Source: Myxococcales bacterium (lineage in GTDB: Bacteria > Myxococcota_A > Polyangia > Polyangiales > Houyiibacteriaceae). Taken from it: a stretch of DNA of 53,033 nt. The notes under the pieces were generated by a model. The model made no database searches, was not told the DNA's origin, and saw only the letters and a list, made by a program, of their open reading frames with translations. Below, piece after piece: positions 9,877-18,595 of this stretch. Positions within the stretch are counted from its first letter, which is position 1, and each line of letters starts with the position of its first letter. Both the position numbers and the translations under genes were made by a program. The DNA lies in assembly GCA_029862185.1 (NCBI GenBank), contig JAOTXX010000021.1:1-53033 (forward strand), in the 5' to 3' direction.

Positions 9877-10526
9877 TGGATCTTCTACTTTTCGGACCGC
9901 CCGGGGCTGGCAAGGGCACTCAGGCCAAGTTCCTGATCGACCTGCTGCGCATCCCTCAGATCTCGACCGGCGACATGATGCGAGCCGAGCGGAAGTCCGG
10001 CTCCGAGCTCGGCAGGCAGTTCGACGAGTACATGTCGGCTGGAAAGTTGGTGCCTGACAGTCTCGTCCTCGACTTGATTCTGAAGCGCCTGACCCAAGAG
10101 GATGCGAAAAACGGTGCAATTTTCGATGGTTACCCGAGGACGGTGGCCCAGGCGGAATCGCTCGATGCCCTCCTCGAGAAGCTCGATCGACGCATCGATC
10201 GGGTGGTTTCTCTCGATGTTCCGCTTCAAGATATCGTCGAACGGGTGACGGGCAGGAGGGTCTGTTTGGACTGTGGACAGACCTATCACGTCCGCTATAG
10301 TCCGCCGCCCCAAAACGGAGAGTGCGTCTCCTGCGGGGGGAACAAGATTGTGCAGCGTTCGGACGACACCGAAGAGGTCGTTCGGAAGCGGTACGAAGAG
10401 TACAAAGCGAAGACCGAGCCGGTTCTCGCCCATTACGGAGCCAAGGGCGTCGTCAAGGGCGTGGAAGGCGTCGGGTCATTGGAAGAGATTACGGAACGTA
10501 TCAAGGAAGCAATTGGGGTCGAGTAA
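9876..10526 (+). CDS. adk: Adenylate kinase
   Basis: This 216-residue enzyme interconverts ATP + AMP and 2 ADP. The P-loop GPPGAGKGT is at residues 7-15, the AMP-binding DGYPRT near 84-89 and the LID domain near 120-160. The LID has four cysteines (Cys130, 133, 150, 153), so it is the zinc-binding form. The start ATG at 9876 overlaps the secY stop. map, often found next, is absent. Confidence 0.97.
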   Translation: MDLLLFGPPGAGKGTQAKFLIDLLRIPQISTGDMMRAERKSGSELGRQFDEYMSAGKLVPDSLVLDLILKRLTQEDAKNGAIFDGYPRTVAQAESLDALLEKLDRRIDRVVSLDVPLQDIVERVTGRRVCLDCGQTYHVRYSPPPQNGECVSCGGNKIVQRSDDTEEVVRKRYEEYKAKTEPVLAHYGAKGVVKGVEGVGSLEEITERIKEAIGVE

Positions 10527-10534
10527 CGAGCGGG

Positions 10535-10747
10535 ATGACTGAAGCCAGAACCACCCAAGGCACTGTAGAAACGGTGTTACCGAGGGCGCTTTACCGAGTG
10601 AGGCTCGACGACGGTGCGAAGGTCACTGCGTCGCTCTCCGCGAAGGCCAGACAGGTCACGGTGAAGCTCTTACCTGGAGACGGTGTGATGGTTGAGATTT
10701 CCGCTTACGACCCGACGAGAGGACGAATCCAAGAGAGGCTGACATGA
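10535..10747 (+). CDS. infA: Translation initiation factor IF-1
   Basis: IF-1 blocks the A site during initiation. The 70-residue product has the OB-fold pattern [20 protein letters not shown] and the C-terminal [12 protein letters not shown]. It is shorter and a little divergent at the N terminus, lacking the usual MAKED start. A longer frame from 10322 overlaps adk and is not IF-1-like. Its stop overlaps the rpmJ ATG by 4 bases (ATGA). Confidence 0.9.
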   Translation: MTEARTTQGTVETVLPRALYRVRLDDGAKVTASLSAKARQVTVKLLPGDGVMVEISAYDPTRGRIQERLT

Positions 10748-10857
10748 AGGTTCGACCAAGCGTCAGAAAGATTTGTGAGAAATGTAAGATCGTACGCCGC
10801 AAGGGCGTCGTGCGTGTCTTGTGTGACAACCCCCGTCACAAGCAACGGCAAGGATAA
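10744..10857 (+). CDS. rpmJ: 50S ribosomal protein L36
   Basis: A 37-residue protein, [17 protein letters not shown] and onward, ends NPRHKQRQG. Cys11, Cys14, Cys27 and His32 form the zinc-binding set of the C+ form of L36. It starts inside the infA stop (ATGA) and lies 6 bases before rpsM, the usual neighbour. The gene is easily missed because of its size. Confidence 0.96.
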   Translation: MKVRPSVRKICEKCKIVRRKGVVRVLCDNPRHKQRQG

Positions 10858-10863
10858 AAGCGA

Positions 10864-11232
10864 ATGGCACGTATCGCAGGCATCGACCTCCCAGGTCGGA
10901 AACACACGGTGATTGCGCTGCAGTACATCTACGGGATTGGTCCGCACCACGCGAAGCAGATTTGCGAAACTGCGGGTATTCCCGAGAGCAAACGTGCTGA
11001 TGAGCTCGACGAGAATGACGTCAGAAGGATCCGCGATTGCATCGACCAGAACTTCAAGGTCGAAGGTGACCTTCGTCGCGAGGTCAACATGCACATCAAG
11101 CGGCTCATGGACCTCGGTTGCTACCGCGGGCTCCGCCATCGGCGCGGGCTACCTGTCCGCGGGCAGCGAACCCACACCAACGCGCGCACCCGCAAGGGCC
11201 CGAAGCGCGGCGCAATGAGCAGGAAGCGCTAA
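10864..11232 (+). CDS. rpsM: 30S ribosomal protein S13
   Basis: S13 forms bridge B1a/B1b and contacts P-site tRNA. The product is 122 residues, starting [19 protein letters not shown] and ending in the conserved basic tail [18 protein letters not shown]. It marks the start of the alpha-type cluster and precedes rpsK by 4 bases. Confidence 0.97.
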   Translation: MARIAGIDLPGRKHTVIALQYIYGIGPHHAKQICETAGIPESKRADELDENDVRRIRDCIDQNFKVEGDLRREVNMHIKRLMDLGCYRGLRHRRGLPVRGQRTHTNARTRKGPKRGAMSRKR

Positions 11233-11236
11233 GATC

Positions 11237-11638
11237 ATGGCGAAGGCGAAAGCGAAGTCCACCAAGGGCAAGAAGCGTAAGACCAAGAGGGTCGTGACGA
11301 GCGGAATCGCTCACATCCAGTCCACCTTCAACAACACGATCGTCACCATTACCGACTTGGGCGGTGAGGTGGTTTCTTGGTCGACGGCTGGCGCGCGTGG
11401 CTTCAAGGGCTCACGCAAGAGCACGCCGTTTGCGGCACAGCTCGCAGCCGAAGATGCGGCCCGCAAAGCGCAGGACGTAGGCATGAAGACCATCGCGATT
11501 TTCGTGAAGGGTCCCGGTGCAGGCCGCGAGTCTGCACTTCGAGCATTTCAGAACGTCGGGATGCGGGTCACTCTGCTTCGTGACGTGACACCGATCCCAC
11601 ACAATGGTTGTCGGCCGCCAAAGCGGCGGCGCGTTTAA
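11237..11638 (+). CDS. rpsK: 30S ribosomal protein S11
   Basis: S11 lines the platform near the Shine-Dalgarno helix. The product is 133 residues with a Lys-rich N terminus, [18 protein letters not shown], and the conserved C-terminal [18 protein letters not shown]. rpsD normally follows; here rpoA starts 19 bases downstream. Confidence 0.97.
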   Translation: MAKAKAKSTKGKKRKTKRVVTSGIAHIQSTFNNTIVTITDLGGEVVSWSTAGARGFKGSRKSTPFAAQLAAEDAARKAQDVGMKTIAIFVKGPGAGRESALRAFQNVGMRVTLLRDVTPIPHNGCRPPKRRRV

Positions 11639-11657
11639 AAGGCTGCGGAGGCAATTG

Positions 11658-12680
11658 ATGACGAGTCCGACCCTAGTCGCACGCAACTGGCGTGAGCTCA
11701 TTCGCCCAAGGAACGTTCCTGTTGATCAGGAATCGCTCAGCGATACCTATGGCAAATTCGTCGTGGAGCCGCTCGAGCGTGGTTTTGGCATCACGCTCGG
11801 TAACTCGCTGCGCCGCGTGTTGCTGTCCTCCCTTCAAGGAGCGGCCATCACAGCCGTCAAAATCGACGGCGCGCTACACGAGTTCACCTCCGTTCCGGAC
11901 GTCGTCGAGGACGTCACCGAAATGGTCCTCAACTTCAAAGAGGTAGTCGTCCGTTCACACACCGCGCGCACGCAGACGGTCCGCATCGAGAAGGAAGGTC
12001 CCGGCACCGTGACGGCTGCCGACATACAGGTCAGCGACCAGATTGAAATCCTCAATCCGGACCACAAAATCTGCACGCTATCCAAGGGCGGCCGCTTCGC
12101 AGCCGAGCTCACGATCAACGTCGGCCACGGCTATGTTCCGGCCGATCGCAACAAGACCGCGGGCATTCCGATTGGCACAATCGCCATCGACTCGCTGTTT
12201 TCGCCGATTCGCAAGGTGAACTACGCGGTGACCAACGCTCGTGTCGGCCAGATCACCGACTACGACAAGCTCACCCTCGAGGTCTGGACTAACGGCGCCG
12301 TGAAGCCGGCTGATGCTGTCGCTTACGCCGCCAAGATCCTCAAGGACCAACTGACGATCTTCATCAACTTCGAAGAGCACGATGAGCCCGTCGAGGAGTC
12401 GAGCTCCGAGGAGCCGCTCAACGAGAACCTCTTCCGCTCGGTCGACGAGCTCGAGCTCTCGGTTCGGTCCGCCAACTGCCTCCAAAACGCCAACATCAAG
12501 CTGATTGGCGAGCTGGTGCAGAAGAGCGAAGGCGAAATGCTCAAGACGAAGAACTTTGGGCGCAAGTCGCTCAAGGAAATCAAGGAAATCCTGGCTGACA
12601 TGGGTCTCTCCCTCGGCATGCAGATCGACCATTGGTCGCAGATGCTCGAACGTTGGAAGACACAGCAGGCCAACCAGTAA
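11658..12680 (+). CDS. rpoA: RNA polymerase subunit alpha
   Basis: The 340-residue product initiates RNA polymerase assembly as a dimer. The N-terminal domain includes [20 protein letters not shown] (about residues 35-54). The C-terminal helix-hairpin-helix domain includes [18 protein letters not shown] and [15 protein letters not shown], which contact UP elements and activators. The open frame extends up to 11604 within rpsK; the ATG at 11658 is the best start. Confidence 0.97.
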   Translation: MTSPTLVARNWRELIRPRNVPVDQESLSDTYGKFVVEPLERGFGITLGNSLRRVLLSSLQGAAITAVKIDGALHEFTSVPDVVEDVTEMVLNFKEVVVRSHTARTQTVRIEKEGPGTVTAADIQVSDQIEILNPDHKICTLSKGGRFAAELTINVGHGYVPADRNKTAGIPIGTIAIDSLFSPIRKVNYAVTNARVGQITDYDKLTLEVWTNGAVKPADAVAYAAKILKDQLTIFINFEEHDEPVEESSSEEPLNENLFRSVDELELSVRSANCLQNANIKLIGELVQKSEGEMLKTKNFGRKSLKEIKEILADMGLSLGMQIDHWSQMLERWKTQQANQ

Positions 12681-12712
12681 CGTAGTCACAGATGGGTCGC
12701 GGGTAGGTCGTC

Positions 12713-13189
12713 ATGAGGCATCAAAAGGCAGGCAGAAAGTTCGGTCGCAACACCAGCCATCGCCGAGCCATGTTCAGAAACATGGCGGGCAATCTGGTTT
12801 TGCACGAGCAGATCAAGACGACCGACGCAAAGGCGAAGGAGCTCCGCCGCATCGCTGAGCGCTTGCTCACCAAGGCCATCCGCCTCGGTGACGACCTCAC
12901 GGTCGACGTGGCCAAGTTGAAAGACGAGGAAGAGCGCGCGCGCATCCTGGCTCGGCGCCTTCACGCCCGCCGCCAGGTGGCTCGCTTTCTTCCGAAGCAG
13001 CTCGTCAAGACCAACCCCGACGGCACCGTCGAAGAGGTGGACCTGATCCACAAGCTCTTCACCGAGCTCGCGCCCCGCTACCTGGAACGAGCCAAGGCCG
13101 ACAAGGGCGGAGGCTACACCCGAGTCATCAAGGTCAACCATCGGCGCGGGGACAATGCGCCGATGTCCCTGATCGAGTTCCTGGACTAG
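12713..13189 (+). CDS. rplQ: 50S ribosomal protein L17
   Basis: L17 is at the tunnel exit. The 158-residue product starts [20 protein letters not shown], the family signature, and contains [20 protein letters not shown]. It is longer than E. coli L17 because of an insertion before and a tail after the [15 protein letters not shown] motif. The stop codon abuts the stop of the convergent gene with no intervening base. Confidence 0.97.
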   Translation: MRHQKAGRKFGRNTSHRRAMFRNMAGNLVLHEQIKTTDAKAKELRRIAERLLTKAIRLGDDLTVDVAKLKDEEERARILARRLHARRQVARFLPKQLVKTNPDGTVEEVDLIHKLFTELAPRYLERAKADKGGGYTRVIKVNHRRGDNAPMSLIEFLD

Positions 13190-13606
13190 TTAGCGCCCAG
13201 CGCTTTGGCGGTCGACTCGTTCCTTGGTTGGGAACCGGACCATCATTAGGATCCAGGCGACCGCGAAGAACGGCACGACGACGGTCGCTGGAGCTCCGAG
13301 GAAGCCGAGGACGAGGCCGAAAATCGCCACGCTTTCCGCGAGCGCCAAGGCGACGATGAGGGTCGTCAAGTAGCCGCCATCGTCACTGCCCGCCGACGCG
13401 TCGCTCGCACGCCGCCTGAGCATCAACCTTGGTGCCATGAGGCTCGCCCCTGCGGTGGTCACCGCGATGAAAGCGAGCGGGTAGACGAGCAGCTGCCAAC
13501 TACCGCCGGTCTGCAACTGAACCACCTCAAGAATGACGAGATAAATCAGCGTTGAGGCGAATAGGGCGGCCCAGAGGATGCGAGGAACCAACAGCGAGCC
13601 TTTCAT
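13190..13606 (-). CDS. Small membrane protein of unknown function
   Basis: This 138-residue protein has about four hydrophobic helices. The start is taken at the ATG at 13606 (MKGSLLVPRILWAALF); the frame is open to 13669, but the added part is polar and not membrane-like. The third helix, LALAESVAIFGLVLGFLG, resembles the ion-carrying helix of ATP synthase subunit c (acidic residue followed by the SVAIFGLV pattern), preceded by a helix pair joined by a basic loop (RLMLRRRAS). Whether this is homology or convergence is unclear. Its stop directly abuts rplQ. Confidence 0.7.
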   Translation of the reverse strand: MKGSLLVPRILWAALFASTLIYLVILEVVQLQTGGSWQLLVYPLAFIAVTTAGASLMAPRLMLRRRASDASAGSDDGGYLTTLIVALALAESVAIFGLVLGFLGAPATVVVPFFAVAWILMMVRFPTKERVDRQSAGR

Positions 13607-13776
13607 GACCTCATGATGGCATTGCTGGTGGGTCGCTACCAAATAGGGAAGGCGGCAGCTAATGGCCACCCGCGACTGCGGAGCCCCGAAGGGAGACGCA
13701 GCCCCGGACGGACGTTTTGGAGAAGAATTGCGTATATCGGCGATGCGGCCGCAGGCGTAGGCTCGGGGATCCTAGG

Positions 13777-13795
13777 GCGAGCGGTGGGCGCTCGC
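13777..13795 (+). promoter_or_regulatory. Hairpin in the leader of the 13816 gene
   Basis: GCGAGCG and CGCTCGC form a perfect 7-bp stem around the 5-base loop GTGGG. It ends 6 bases before the ribosome binding site AAAGGAG (13802-13808) of the next gene. It could influence translation or RNA stability; no function is shown by the sequence. Confidence 0.4.
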
Positions 13796-13815
13796 CGGCG
13801 CAAAGGAGCAAGACG

Positions 13816-14166
13816 ATGGCTGATGCAGCAATTGTAATTCGATGGAATCGCGTCGTACCCGGACGCGAGCAGCAGGGCCTTTCAATCTTTGGTCAGTCTT
13901 TGGAGTACTACGGCACCCTACAGAGCAAGGGCGCAATCGAGAGCTTCGAGCCGGTGATCTTCAACCCAACTGGCGGCGACCTGAACGGGATCATTCTCAT
14001 CCGTGGAAGCTTGGACCAACTCGACGCGCTCAAGCGCGAGGATCGGTTCATCGATCTCATGATGCGCGCGGAGCACGCTTGTGAGGGCCTGGGCGTGAAT
14101 GACGCCTATCTCGAAGGCGAGCTCCAATCACGCATGGCGCGCTGGACGCAGATCATCAGCCAATAG
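13816..14166 (+). CDS. Conserved small protein, function unknown
   Basis: The 116-residue product begins MADAAIVIRWNRVVPGREQQ at the ATG at 13816, which is preceded by AAAGGAG with a 7-base spacer. The alternation of strands and helices (AIVIRWN; GGDLNGIILIRG; DQLDALKREDRFIDLMMRAE) is compatible with a dimeric alpha/beta-barrel fold, but no family was recognised. There is no signal peptide or membrane helix, so it is probably cytosolic. It stands alone between two convergent or divergent neighbours. Confidence 0.75.
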   Translation: MADAAIVIRWNRVVPGREQQGLSIFGQSLEYYGTLQSKGAIESFEPVIFNPTGGDLNGIILIRGSLDQLDALKREDRFIDLMMRAEHACEGLGVNDAYLEGELQSRMARWTQIISQ

Positions 14167-14198
14167 TACGGGCGGTCCTGTGCGAACCGCCTAGTACT
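14165..14198. terminator. Hairpin between convergent genes
   Basis: AGTAC and GGCGGT pair with ACCGCC and GTACT around a 9-base loop, giving two stems of 5 and 6 bp separated by a small bulge. It begins in the stop region of the 13816 gene and ends 12 bases before the end of the convergent Rieske gene. There is no T-tract, so it is a possible bidirectional terminator or 3' stabiliser rather than a classical one. Confidence 0.45.
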
Positions 14199-14209
14199 GC
14201 TGTCCGCGT

Positions 14210-15223
14210 TCAGGCAGCGACGACGGGCAGCTGGGTGGGCTTCGCCGGCTCTTGGACGTAGAACTGCTTGCAGTACCGTCGGTACTCACCGATAGGTCCG
14301 TCGCCTTCGGCGAGGATCGGCTTTTCCACGTAGCGCTTGGTCTCCCAGATTGGAGCGTCCTGGCCGACCTCTCGATTGAGACCCCAGGTGGCTGCGCTGC
14401 GGACGATGTGCGCCAGTGGTCGCACTCCGACCTGCTTCACCGACGATGCGGTGCGCAGGATGATCTTGCCGTGGTCGACTGGGCTCGACATGACCAGCAG
14501 GTTGATCTCGATGCCGAAGCGTTCGATGCTCACGCGGACCAGTGAGTATCCAAGCCCGTGAACCTCGACGCGGAACTTGGCGATGAAGCGGAGCCTACTG
14601 CCGAGCGGATATTGGATTCCGTAGGCGCCTTTCAACAGATGGCCGTCGACCTCGAGGTCTCCCTCGGTCCAGGCGCCGCCGAAGCCGTGAACTTGAACGA
14701 AGTGCCCAATGTCGACGCTGTTCTCACTCGTCTCTTGAGGGTGGCTGTTCACTTCCAGCGCTCGAGTGCTGAAGGCCGTCCATCCTTCGGCGGGGCCCGG
14801 CAAGACCGGGACTTCCCAATCGGGCTGCTTCCCTTCGGGGTGGTACCAGGCGAAAATGTACCCGTTGTGTTCGCGCACCGGCCAAGTGGAGAGCTTGGCC
14901 TTGCGGGGAACTCCTTTGCCGTAGGCGGTCTTCACGCAGCGGCCGTCACCCCCGAATTCGAAGCCGTGAAATGCGCATCGGAGGTTCTCGCCCTCTACCT
15001 TGCCTGCGCCAAGATGCGCGCCGAGGTGCGGGCAATAGGCGCCTGTAAGTCGCACGTTGCCGGACCCGGTTCGGTAGAGGATGAGCTCCTCGCCGAAGTA
15101 CTTAACCGGCACAATCTGGCTCGCCCGAACCTCTTTCGAGGTGGCGACCGTATACCAACCAAGAGGAATGCCTGGAAAACGGTAGTTCTCGACCACGGTT
15201 ACTCTCCAACGCAGGGCTCTCAT
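14210..15223 (-). CDS. Rieske non-haem iron oxygenase
   Basis: The 337-residue protein has a Rieske [2Fe-2S] site with ligands Cys64, His66 (CPHLGAH), Cys83 and His86 (CAFHGF). A mononuclear iron site follows with Asp171, His174 and His179 in ENSVDIGHFVQVHG. This arrangement is seen in terminal oxygenases that hydroxylate or desaturate aromatic rings, steroids or sterols, including KshA, SdmA and the DAF-36/Neverland sterol 7-desaturases. No ferredoxin or reductase gene is adjacent. The divergent neighbour is a sterol-desaturase-like gene, which favours a sterol or lipid substrate; that is an inference. Confidence 0.85.
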   Translation of the reverse strand: MRALRWRVTVVENYRFPGIPLGWYTVATSKEVRASQIVPVKYFGEELILYRTGSGNVRLTGAYCPHLGAHLGAGKVEGENLRCAFHGFEFGGDGRCVKTAYGKGVPRKAKLSTWPVREHNGYIFAWYHPEGKQPDWEVPVLPGPAEGWTAFSTRALEVNSHPQETSENSVDIGHFVQVHGFGGAWTEGDLEVDGHLLKGAYGIQYPLGSRLRFIAKFRVEVHGLGYSLVRVSIERFGIEINLLVMSSPVDHGKIILRTASSVKQVGVRPLAHIVRSAATWGLNREVGQDAPIWETKRYVEKPILAEGDGPIGEYRRYCKQFYVQEPAKPTQLPVVAA

Positions 15224-15365
15224 GGGCCCTCTTCGTCGGGCAATGTAGGCTCATCCTCGTTTTCAGGCCGAGAAAGCGGCCCAACGGTGCGCGTCGTAGG
15301 GTGAACGGTTGTCAACTGGGGGCGAACGGTCCTCTCGTCGATCACAAGTGCGAAATTCCCTTCTT

Positions 15366-16274
15366 ATGCGGGTACTTCCGACCTTTCGCCGAGGCCGCCT
15401 ATCTCTTTACAAGGCTCGCGAAGCCGATATTAACGCGTCTGTGATTGCACGTTTGCTAGGTCTGCCGGACACGCCCGGCGTGATGTTTCTCGTCTTCGCC
15501 GGCGGCGGGATGCTCTACTTCTTCTCGATCGCCTCTGTGGCGTACTTTCTCTACTTCAAGAAGTTCAAAGATCGCTTTCACCCGGACTACGAGCTCGATC
15601 CCAAAGAGATGAAATCCGCCATCAAGTGGGTCGTCATCGGGATCATCGGCAACGGGGTCCTGATGCTTCCGATCCACCTGCTCATCGCGAAGAACTACTC
15701 GAAGATGTACTACGACGTCAGCGATCACGGCTGGGGTTGGATGTTCGCGCAGGTGATTTTGCTCCTCGTCTTCACCGAGACGCTGATTTACTGGACGCAC
15801 TACGCGTTTCACCGCGTCCCCTGGCTCTGGAAGTACGTTCACGAGCGCCACCACAAGTACAGAGTGCCGCAGCCCTATTCCGCATTGTCCTTCAATCCGA
15901 TGGACTCTTTTCTGCAAGCGGTTCCACACCACATTGCGGCGTTTTTCTTTCCGGTTCACGCGGTCGTCTATGTTGTCTCGGTGACCTTCGTGACGCTTTG
16001 GGCAGTTTGCATTCACGATCGCGTGAGCTTCTTCCGCTGGCCTTGGCTCAACTACACCGACCACCACACGCTCCATCACTGGTACAGCGACTTCAACCTC
16101 GGTCAGTACTTCACGTTCTGGGATCGCCTCGTCGGCACCTATCGAAGCCCGAAGGTCGATTACGAAGATGTGCCCGATGGGATCATCTATCGGCCGCAGA
16201 GCGCGCCCCCAATTTCGACGGCGCCTTCTGCGCTCGGAGGACGCTCCGCCACCCGGCCGCTCGTCAGCGGGTGA
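15366..16274 (+). CDS. Sterol desaturase / fatty acid hydroxylase family
   Basis: This membrane di-iron enzyme carries the histidine clusters of the ERG3/ERG25 family: HYAFH, HERHHK and HTLHHW, plus an HD pair between the last two. Several hydrophobic helices precede them. Members hydroxylate or desaturate sterols or fatty acids. The ATG at 15366 (MRVLPTFRRG) is taken as the start; the frame is open from a TTG at 15309, and a later ATG at 15483 is also possible. The last 11 bases overlap the convergent acylphosphatase gene. The divergent partner is a Rieske oxygenase. Confidence 0.85.
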   Translation: MRVLPTFRRGRLSLYKAREADINASVIARLLGLPDTPGVMFLVFAGGGMLYFFSIASVAYFLYFKKFKDRFHPDYELDPKEMKSAIKWVVIGIIGNGVLMLPIHLLIAKNYSKMYYDVSDHGWGWMFAQVILLLVFTETLIYWTHYAFHRVPWLWKYVHERHHKYRVPQPYSALSFNPMDSFLQAVPHHIAAFFFPVHAVVYVVSVTFVTLWAVCIHDRVSFFRWPWLNYTDHHTLHHWYSDFNLGQYFTFWDRLVGTYRSPKVDYEDVPDGIIYRPQSAPPISTAPSALGGRSATRPLVSG

Positions 16275-16542
16275 TGCGGAAGTCCGTGTACTCGCCGGTA
16301 TAACTTCGCCAGCGGACGTCGACCGCGTCGACTCTTGCCGTCGACGGGCCCGCATGCGCCCAGGACAAGAAGTCCTTCACGTCGTCCTCTTCGCCCTCGG
16401 CGACGATCTCGACCGAGCCGTCGCCGCGGTTCTTCACCCAGCCACTCAATCCGTGTTGCCTCGCTTCGCGCTGCGCGGTGGCCCGGAAGTACACGCCCTG
16501 CACGCGACCCCGGACGACGAGGTGAATTCGCTTCTGGCCCAT
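16264..16542 (-). CDS. acyP: Acylphosphatase
   Basis: The 92-residue protein hydrolyses acyl phosphates such as acetyl or carbamoyl phosphate. The N-terminal VRGRVQGVYFRATAQREA contains the phosphate-binding loop with the catalytic Arg, and LSGWVKNRGDGSVEIVAEG contains the catalytic Asn. Size and motifs are standard. It follows the DUF1145-like gene by 37 bases on the same strand, and its 3' end overlaps the sterol desaturase gene. Confidence 0.95.
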   Translation of the reverse strand: MGQKRIHLVVRGRVQGVYFRATAQREARQHGLSGWVKNRGDGSVEIVAEGEEDDVKDFLSWAHAGPSTARVDAVDVRWRSYTGEYTDFRITR

Positions 16543-16579
16543 CGCTCAGTTATTGCCCATCGGCTCTGTGCCGCAAACC

Positions 16580-16840
16580 TCAACCGTACCGCACGCCCAA
16601 GACATGGAAGTAGCCGAAAACCAGCAGATTTCCGACATGGCTGCCGATCGAGCCACCGGCCTCGGCAGCAAGGCTCTTGGCGAAGGCAAAGGCTTCCGCC
16701 GCATGTACTGCCAAGAGGCCCAAGAAAAGCATTTGGCCGATTCCTGCCTGCGGCACGGACGCCGGCGCGAGGAACGAAAGAACGCCCCAGGCCCATCCAA
16801 CGAGCACGATGAGCTTTCCGACTGCGATTGCGAGCTTCAT
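16580..16840 (-). CDS. DUF1145-like membrane protein
   Basis: An 86-residue protein with two or three hydrophobic helices, starting MKLAIAVGKLIVLVGWAWGV. The pattern of a Lys-Leu start, Gly-rich first helix and a FxKSL segment between helices resembles the DUF1145 (YhhL-type) family of unknown function. It lies 13 bases after the stop of the phosphodiesterase gene. A promoter-like pair, GTGTCA and TATGCT with an 18-base spacer, ends 6 bases before the ATG inside that gene's 3' end, so transcription may also start here. Confidence 0.7.
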   Translation of the reverse strand: MKLAIAVGKLIVLVGWAWGVLSFLAPASVPQAGIGQMLFLGLLAVHAAEAFAFAKSLAAEAGGSIGSHVGNLLVFGYFHVLGVRYG

Positions 16841-16853
16841 TTGCGGAGCATAC

Positions 16854-18533
16854 TCAATCGGGGAGTTTCATGACACCTGGAAGCGGCTCACTTGGAGCGC
16901 CAGGGGGAGCGGAAACGTTCAGCAGCGCAGCGAGCGTCGTGGCAACTCGCAGCGGGTCTTGTGTTTCTTCGGTCGTGCGGCGCTCGATGGCGGTGCCCCA
17001 CATCAGGACGGGCACGCGGCGATCGTAGTCCCAAGGGGTTCCATGGTTCGTGCCGCCAAGCTCAGAAAGCGCGTCGAACCAACCCGGCTCGGTGACGAGG
17101 TAGAGATCGCCCGGTGGGTCGTCCGGGAGAGTCGCGCCGATCAGTCGCTCGATGTTCTTCCCGCTCGTTCGCAGCTCGGCGGCGTTTCGCGCGTCGTAGA
17201 CCGCCTTGACCCCTTCGATTTTAGGCATGGCCTTGCGCAGCACTTTGGTGACCTCTTCGTGCCGCGCTTTGCCGTCAGCCGCGTAGGTGAACAAAGGCGC
17301 AACATAACCGGCGACCCAGTTGCCTTCACCCAAGGCTGAGTCGGCGGCCCGCTCGGCGGCTTCCGTCAGCGCGTTTCCTCGAAGTCGTCCTCCTGCCCTG
17401 CCTTCCGCCTTCGCGCGCTCTGGCAACTCTGCGACCCCGTGGTCGGCGGTGAGGATGAAAGCAACCGGGCCGCGTGCCTCGAGGAGCTTCACGAAACGCG
17501 TCAGGGCGCGGTCGATTCGCTGCAAGTTGTCCGCGTACTCCCAGGACTGCGGACCCCAAACGTGCCCGACGATATCCGCACCTGAGATTCCCAGCGCGAG
17601 GAAATCCGGCACATCGTCGATGCCCATTTGATTGGCCTTCACCACAGCGTAGGCCGCCGCCATCAGGTACTCACTCGAGTCTGGCGTCCCGGCAAAGGCG
17701 TACCAGGGGTCGGGCGCCTCCCGCGGGTCGTGCGGGAAGGTCGGGTACATCTCGCCAGGCGAAGCGTCGGGGCCGAGGTGCGACTCGAGCCGGGTTGGAT
17801 CGCCCGGCTCCCATGTTTGGAGCAGAGGCTCCACCGGGTTTGCCTTGTTGAAATCGCGAAGCCAGTCCGGGAACGTCTTCTTTGGTGCGTAATAGGTCGA
17901 TGTCGTCATCGACCGAGCGACGGAGTCGTAGAAGACCGCGATGTTGGGCGACTTGCCAACCGGCAGCGCTGCGGAGCGGGCCTTGATCGAGATGCCCACG
18001 ATCTGCGCTTTGGCATCGCTCTCGCGGTGCAAGATGTCCGCAACGGTTTCCGCGCGAAGCTGCGAGGGGCTCACGTACCGGTTCGGGTTCCCGAGAACCG
18101 CGTGTTTTCTGTCGTCGACCGTAAGACGCGACCCGAGCTCCGGGTCGTAGACGGCGTTTGCGACGATCCCGTGGACGGCCGGCACCACACCGGTCGTGAG
18201 CGACGCGTGCCCGGGCGCCGTCTGGGTGGACGCATACGGGAGCTCCGCCATGTGGGCTGCGCCATCTTCATAGGCGCGGCGAATCACACTGTCGCTCGGA
18301 AGGAGCAACAATTGTTCGTCCAGGACCCAGGAGCCGAGCTGATCCATCACAATCAACACCACGAGCTTCGGGGCTACGGAAGCCTGGGAAACCGGCCTTG
18401 GCGGCGCGGACGTTTTTTCGACCGTCGTGCTTGCTTGCGGCGCGGCGGTCGCGCAACCGACCACGAAGATCGTCGCGACCGCGAGCGATGTCGCAAGTAC
18501 GAAACGTGCGGCTGCCTTTGGTTTCATCGTCAC
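16854..18533 (-). CDS. Alkaline phosphatase-family lipoprotein (type I phosphodiesterase/nucleotide pyrophosphatase)
   Basis: The 559-residue protein has a signal peptide ending in the lipobox VVGC, so it is probably lipid-anchored, followed by an Ala/Ser/Pro-rich linker. The catalytic domain has the metal site VVLIVMDQLGSW, the nucleophile region TQTAPGHASLTTG with the Thr acting as nucleophile, and further metal ligands in GADIVGHVWGP and LTADHGV. These are hallmarks of phosphodiesterases acting on nucleotides, phospholipids or phosphonates. The substrate is unknown. It may start at 18533 or two codons later (18527). Confidence 0.9.
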   Translation of the reverse strand: MTMKPKAAARFVLATSLAVATIFVVGCATAAPQASTTVEKTSAPPRPVSQASVAPKLVVLIVMDQLGSWVLDEQLLLLPSDSVIRRAYEDGAAHMAELPYASTQTAPGHASLTTGVVPAVHGIVANAVYDPELGSRLTVDDRKHAVLGNPNRYVSPSQLRAETVADILHRESDAKAQIVGISIKARSAALPVGKSPNIAVFYDSVARSMTTSTYYAPKKTFPDWLRDFNKANPVEPLLQTWEPGDPTRLESHLGPDASPGEMYPTFPHDPREAPDPWYAFAGTPDSSEYLMAAAYAVVKANQMGIDDVPDFLALGISGADIVGHVWGPQSWEYADNLQRIDRALTRFVKLLEARGPVAFILTADHGVAELPERAKAEGRAGGRLRGNALTEAAERAADSALGEGNWVAGYVAPLFTYAADGKARHEEVTKVLRKAMPKIEGVKAVYDARNAAELRTSGKNIERLIGATLPDDPPGDLYLVTEPGWFDALSELGGTNHGTPWDYDRRVPVLMWGTAIERRTTEETQDPLRVATTLAALLNVSAPPGAPSEPLPGVMKLPD

Positions 18534-18595
18534 CCGCGCAACTTAACTTGGCAAAAGGCTTGCCGCTAGGCGCAAGAAGACCAGGAGCTTGAACC

